From a virus, in IMG/VR virus record IMGVR_UViG_3300024261_002043, positions 1 to 64,000 of that record: DNA of 64,000 nucleotides; one strand, 5' to 3'. The position numbers and the translations under genes are program-made. The notes beneath the pieces were generated by a model. The model saw only the letters and a list, made by a program, of their open reading frames with translations, searched no databases and had not been told where the DNA came from. Every line of letters starts with the position of its first letter. Positions within the stretch are counted from its first letter, which is position 1. Positions 62,220 to 64,000 of this stretch are shown in pieces.

Positions 62220-63076
62220 ATCATCTCTTTAATTTCTGGAATGGTAAATTTTTCAACTTCACTAGAATACTTTCCGTTCTCAAGTATTTTTTCGTGTAGG
62301 TTTTCGCCGGGTTGAAGACCAATCACCTTTATTTTTAGTTCAGAGTTTTTAGGCAGATATTTCTCTGACATTGCTTTCAATAAGTCCCCTATACTCATAG
62401 ACTTCATTTCAGGAACATAGGGTTTTGAGCTATTTGATACCTCCATACATTCGAATATCAAGTCTACAGCTTGATCAACCGTCCAAAAGTATCTGGTCGC
62501 GGTAGGGTCAGTTACGATAACTTCCTTTCCTTCCTGTAATAATTTTTTCCACTTACACAATACAGAGCCTGTTGAATATAGAACATTTCCATACCTGACT
62601 ATTCTAAATTTAGTACTAGGGTAATTTTCTTCAAATTGGTCGAATAGTCTTTCCATCAAATATTTGCTGGCACCATAAACACCAACTACTTGAGCTGCTT
62701 TGTCGGTACTAATACCCATAACGAACTCAAGTTTTTCTACTGCTGCGGCTTCTAGAATATTTAAGGTGCCTAGCACATTAGATTTCACGCACTCCCTTGT
62801 TTGCGTTTCCGCTAGTCCAACATGCTTAAAAGCAGCTAGATGAAAAACTCCGGATACACCTTGAATTGCTTGATGTATGTCAAACTTATCGCATATATCA
62901 CCCGTGAATATTTCTATGCTAGGAAATCTTTGCTTTAGCTCTATTAGCTTTCCTTCGTTTCTAGAAAGCGTTACAACCTTACCACCTGCAGATATAATTT
63001 TTTCAATTAACTCCGAACCTAAAAAGCCGCTACCACCAGTTATCAAGTATCTTTTATTTTTTTCTATGTTTATCAT
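62216..63076 (-). CDS. Nucleotide-sugar 4,6-dehydratase, CapD/PseB-like
   Basis: The 286-residue short-chain dehydrogenase-type enzyme has the NAD(P) motif GGSGFLGSELIEK (about residue 13), HLAAFKHVGLAE (about 80), a STDKAAQ segment (about 126), the YxxxK-type VYGASKYLMERL, and RYGNVLYSTGSV. These are hallmarks of UDP-GlcNAc 4,6-dehydratase/CapD/FlaA1/PseB-type proteins rather than GMD. The likely substrate is a UDP-N-acetylhexosamine; specificity cannot be read directly. Shorter than the usual 330 residues. It shares the transcript with the GT-like gene upstream and may supply a second deoxy or amino sugar. Confidence 0.85.
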   Translation of the reverse strand: MINIEKNKRYLITGGSGFLGSELIEKIISAGGKVVTLSRNEGKLIELKQRFPSIEIFTGDICDKFDIHQAIQGVSGVFHLAAFKHVGLAETQTRECVKSNVLGTLNILEAAAVEKLEFVMGISTDKAAQVVGVYGASKYLMERLFDQFEENYPSTKFRIVRYGNVLYSTGSVLCKWKKLLQEGKEVIVTDPTATRYFWTVDQAVDLIFECMEVSNSSKPYVPEMKSMSIGDLLKAMSEKYLPKNSELKIKVIGLQPGENLHEKILENGKYSSEVEKFTIPEIKEMI

Positions 63077-63091
63077 TGTTTAAATCCTATA

Positions 63092-63868
63092 CTACGCTCT
63101 TCCAGAGTCGCTACCATCTTGATGCGTAATCATTTTATCATCGTCTTTTGAGCCATAAACATACACTCCCCATTTTTCATGTGCATATTCAAACCCCTCA
63201 CTTTTTATGTCTTTAGTGTACTCGCTATATAAGTTTTGCTCTACTGCCCCGACTAATCTGGGTTGAGGATTGGATGCTATGTCAATCCAGTCCTCAATAA
63301 ATTTGGACACCCTTATTATGTGGGGATGAGTCGCAATAGAATCTGTTTTCATAAGAGCAAAGCTGATGTCTTTTTTTTCTTCTAAATAAGTTTCCCAAAC
63401 ATATCGCTCTTGATCACCAGGAGCCAGATTCGATATATGAGGCTTCCAATTAGGTCGCTTATTAAATCTAACAAAGTTAATATTATTATGATCTTTCATG
63501 AAATGTATTAAACCAGTTATGTCAACGTTTCTTAAGAATTTCCAATCGTGCTCACAACAAAATGCAAAAGGTGTTGTAGTTTCTTTAAGCGCTTTTATGT
63601 AGTTTTTTTGTAACCCGCTAATCTTAACACCTTCATGAGAGTTGTCTACAACAACTACATCTTTTAAATTTCTAAGATTTTCTACATACTCTAAGTGGTG
63701 ATGGTTCGTGGAATCGCTATCGCAATATATCATAAACTTGCAGCCTTCTATTCCTGAGAATCTACTCTTAATCGATTTTATTGTTGCCTCGATGAAGTAT
63801 GTAGATGGCGCAGAAGGTAACACATGCGTTGTCAAAATGACAGTTAACTCTTCATTTAGATTAATCAC
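63092..63868 (-). CDS. Putative glycosyltransferase, GT-A-like (258 aa)
   Basis: The product resembles GT-A-type glycosyltransferases: an N-terminal LTVILTTHVLPSAPS strand, KFMIYCDSDS, then FAFCCEHDWKFL (a DxD-like acidic/aromatic region) and VRFNKRPNW. No clear family could be assigned. The open frame extends to a GTG at 63913, but the GTG at 63868 is preferred: an AGAGGA site lies seven bases upstream, and it starts one base after the stop of the GDP-fucose synthase gene. A role in attaching fucose or another sugar is inferred only from neighbours. Confidence 0.65.
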   Translation of the reverse strand: MINLNEELTVILTTHVLPSAPSTYFIEATIKSIKSRFSGIEGCKFMIYCDSDSTNHHHLEYVENLRNLKDVVVVDNSHEGVKISGLQKNYIKALKETTTPFAFCCEHDWKFLRNVDITGLIHFMKDHNNINFVRFNKRPNWKPHISNLAPGDQERYVWETYLEEKKDISFALMKTDSIATHPHIIRVSKFIEDWIDIASNPQPRLVGAVEQNLYSEYTKDIKSEGFEYAHEKWGVYVYGSKDDDKMITHQDGSDSGRA

Positions 63869-63869
63869 G

Positions 63870-64000
63870 CTAGTATCCTCTGATTTCTGGATAATTTTCC
63901 AAGAACCAGTCACAGGTCTTTTTTAGCCCTTCTCTTAATGGTGTGTATTGGTTTTGAGACCATCCAGAGTCTATTAAGTTTTTATTAGAGCTTGGCTTTC
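63870..64000 (-). CDS. fcl: GDP-L-fucose synthase, C-terminal fragment (window edge)
   Basis: The 42 codons at the right edge read on the minus strand end in a TAG stop (63870-63872). The last part, LREGLKKTCDWFLENYPEIRG, matches the C-terminal helix of GDP-L-fucose synthase (WcaG/Fcl; pattern L-x-x-GLxxT-x-x-WFLEN), preceded by a GW turn (DSGWS). The enzyme makes GDP-L-fucose from the product of GMD. The gene continues beyond the window, so the catalytic part is unseen. The nearby gmd supports the identity. Confidence 0.75.
   Translation of the reverse strand, partial: KPSSNKNLIDSGWSQNQYTPLREGLKKTCDWFLENYPEIRGY

Noticed and set aside
1-64000. tRNA genes, CRISPR arrays, insertion sequences, integrase and attachment sites
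   Set aside because: No gap is longer than about 180 bases and none shows cloverleaf, regular spacer repeats or transposase; nothing can be supported.

Overview
The window is one contiguous piece of a large tailed double-stranded DNA phage genome. Every gene I can support lies on the minus strand, packed with overlaps or gaps of a few bases, at a moderately low GC content (roughly 40% by eye). A T4-type virion set is recognisable by sequence: major capsid protein (gp23-like), prohead scaffold (gp22-like), prohead protease (gp21-like), portal (gp20-like), large terminase (gp17-like), baseplate wedge proteins (gp6- and gp25-like), a central spike (gp5-like) and a late sigma factor (gp55-like). 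It is therefore a myovirus of the T4 superfamily. It is a divergent one: most virion proteins are larger than in T4, the sheath and tube genes do not sit between terminase and portal, and several very large tail or fibre proteins have no T4 counterpart. The fibre style (VNGQL tails, LTxxGRxxL starts, repeated GDG and THD strings) resembles marine and freshwater phages; this last point is inference.

In the direction of transcription (right to left), 64.0-57.7 kb carries sugar metabolism: the tail end of a GDP-L-fucose synthase, a glycosyltransferase-like protein, a CapD/PseB-like dehydratase, GDP-mannose 4,6-dehydratase, a Cas4/RecB-like nuclease and two GT-B glycosyltransferases. Next come a small membrane protein and the late sigma factor (57.8-56.7 kb). 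Baseplate genes follow (56.3-45.7 kb), and then very large adhesion or fibre proteins (45.7-32.2 kb), one of them 2167 residues. A terminator at about 32.15 kb closes this block.

A second block (32.1-17.5 kb) holds seven more large, probably structural proteins with LamG-like and fibronectin-III-like parts. It runs into a recombination and replication island (17.5-12.8 kb): a RuvC-like resolvase, a zinc-finger/TOPRIM primase and a single 1047-residue polypeptide that joins an Mre11/SbcD nuclease to a Rad50/SbcC ATPase (gp47 and gp46 are separate in T4). Terminase, portal, protease, small head proteins, scaffold and capsid follow (12.2-1.4 kb). Then comes a terminator, a tandem pair of paralogous small capsid- or fibre-type proteins, a second terminator and the start of another gene.

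The most interesting signals are the Mre11-Rad50 fusion with an atypical zinc hook; an exact 9-base motif, AATACTTAC, found only in three intergenic leaders and probably the -10 element read by the divergent late sigma factor; a phage-borne GDP-fucose and glycosyltransferase cluster with a sigma-70-type promoter; and several pairs of virion proteins that share an end module while the rest diverges.
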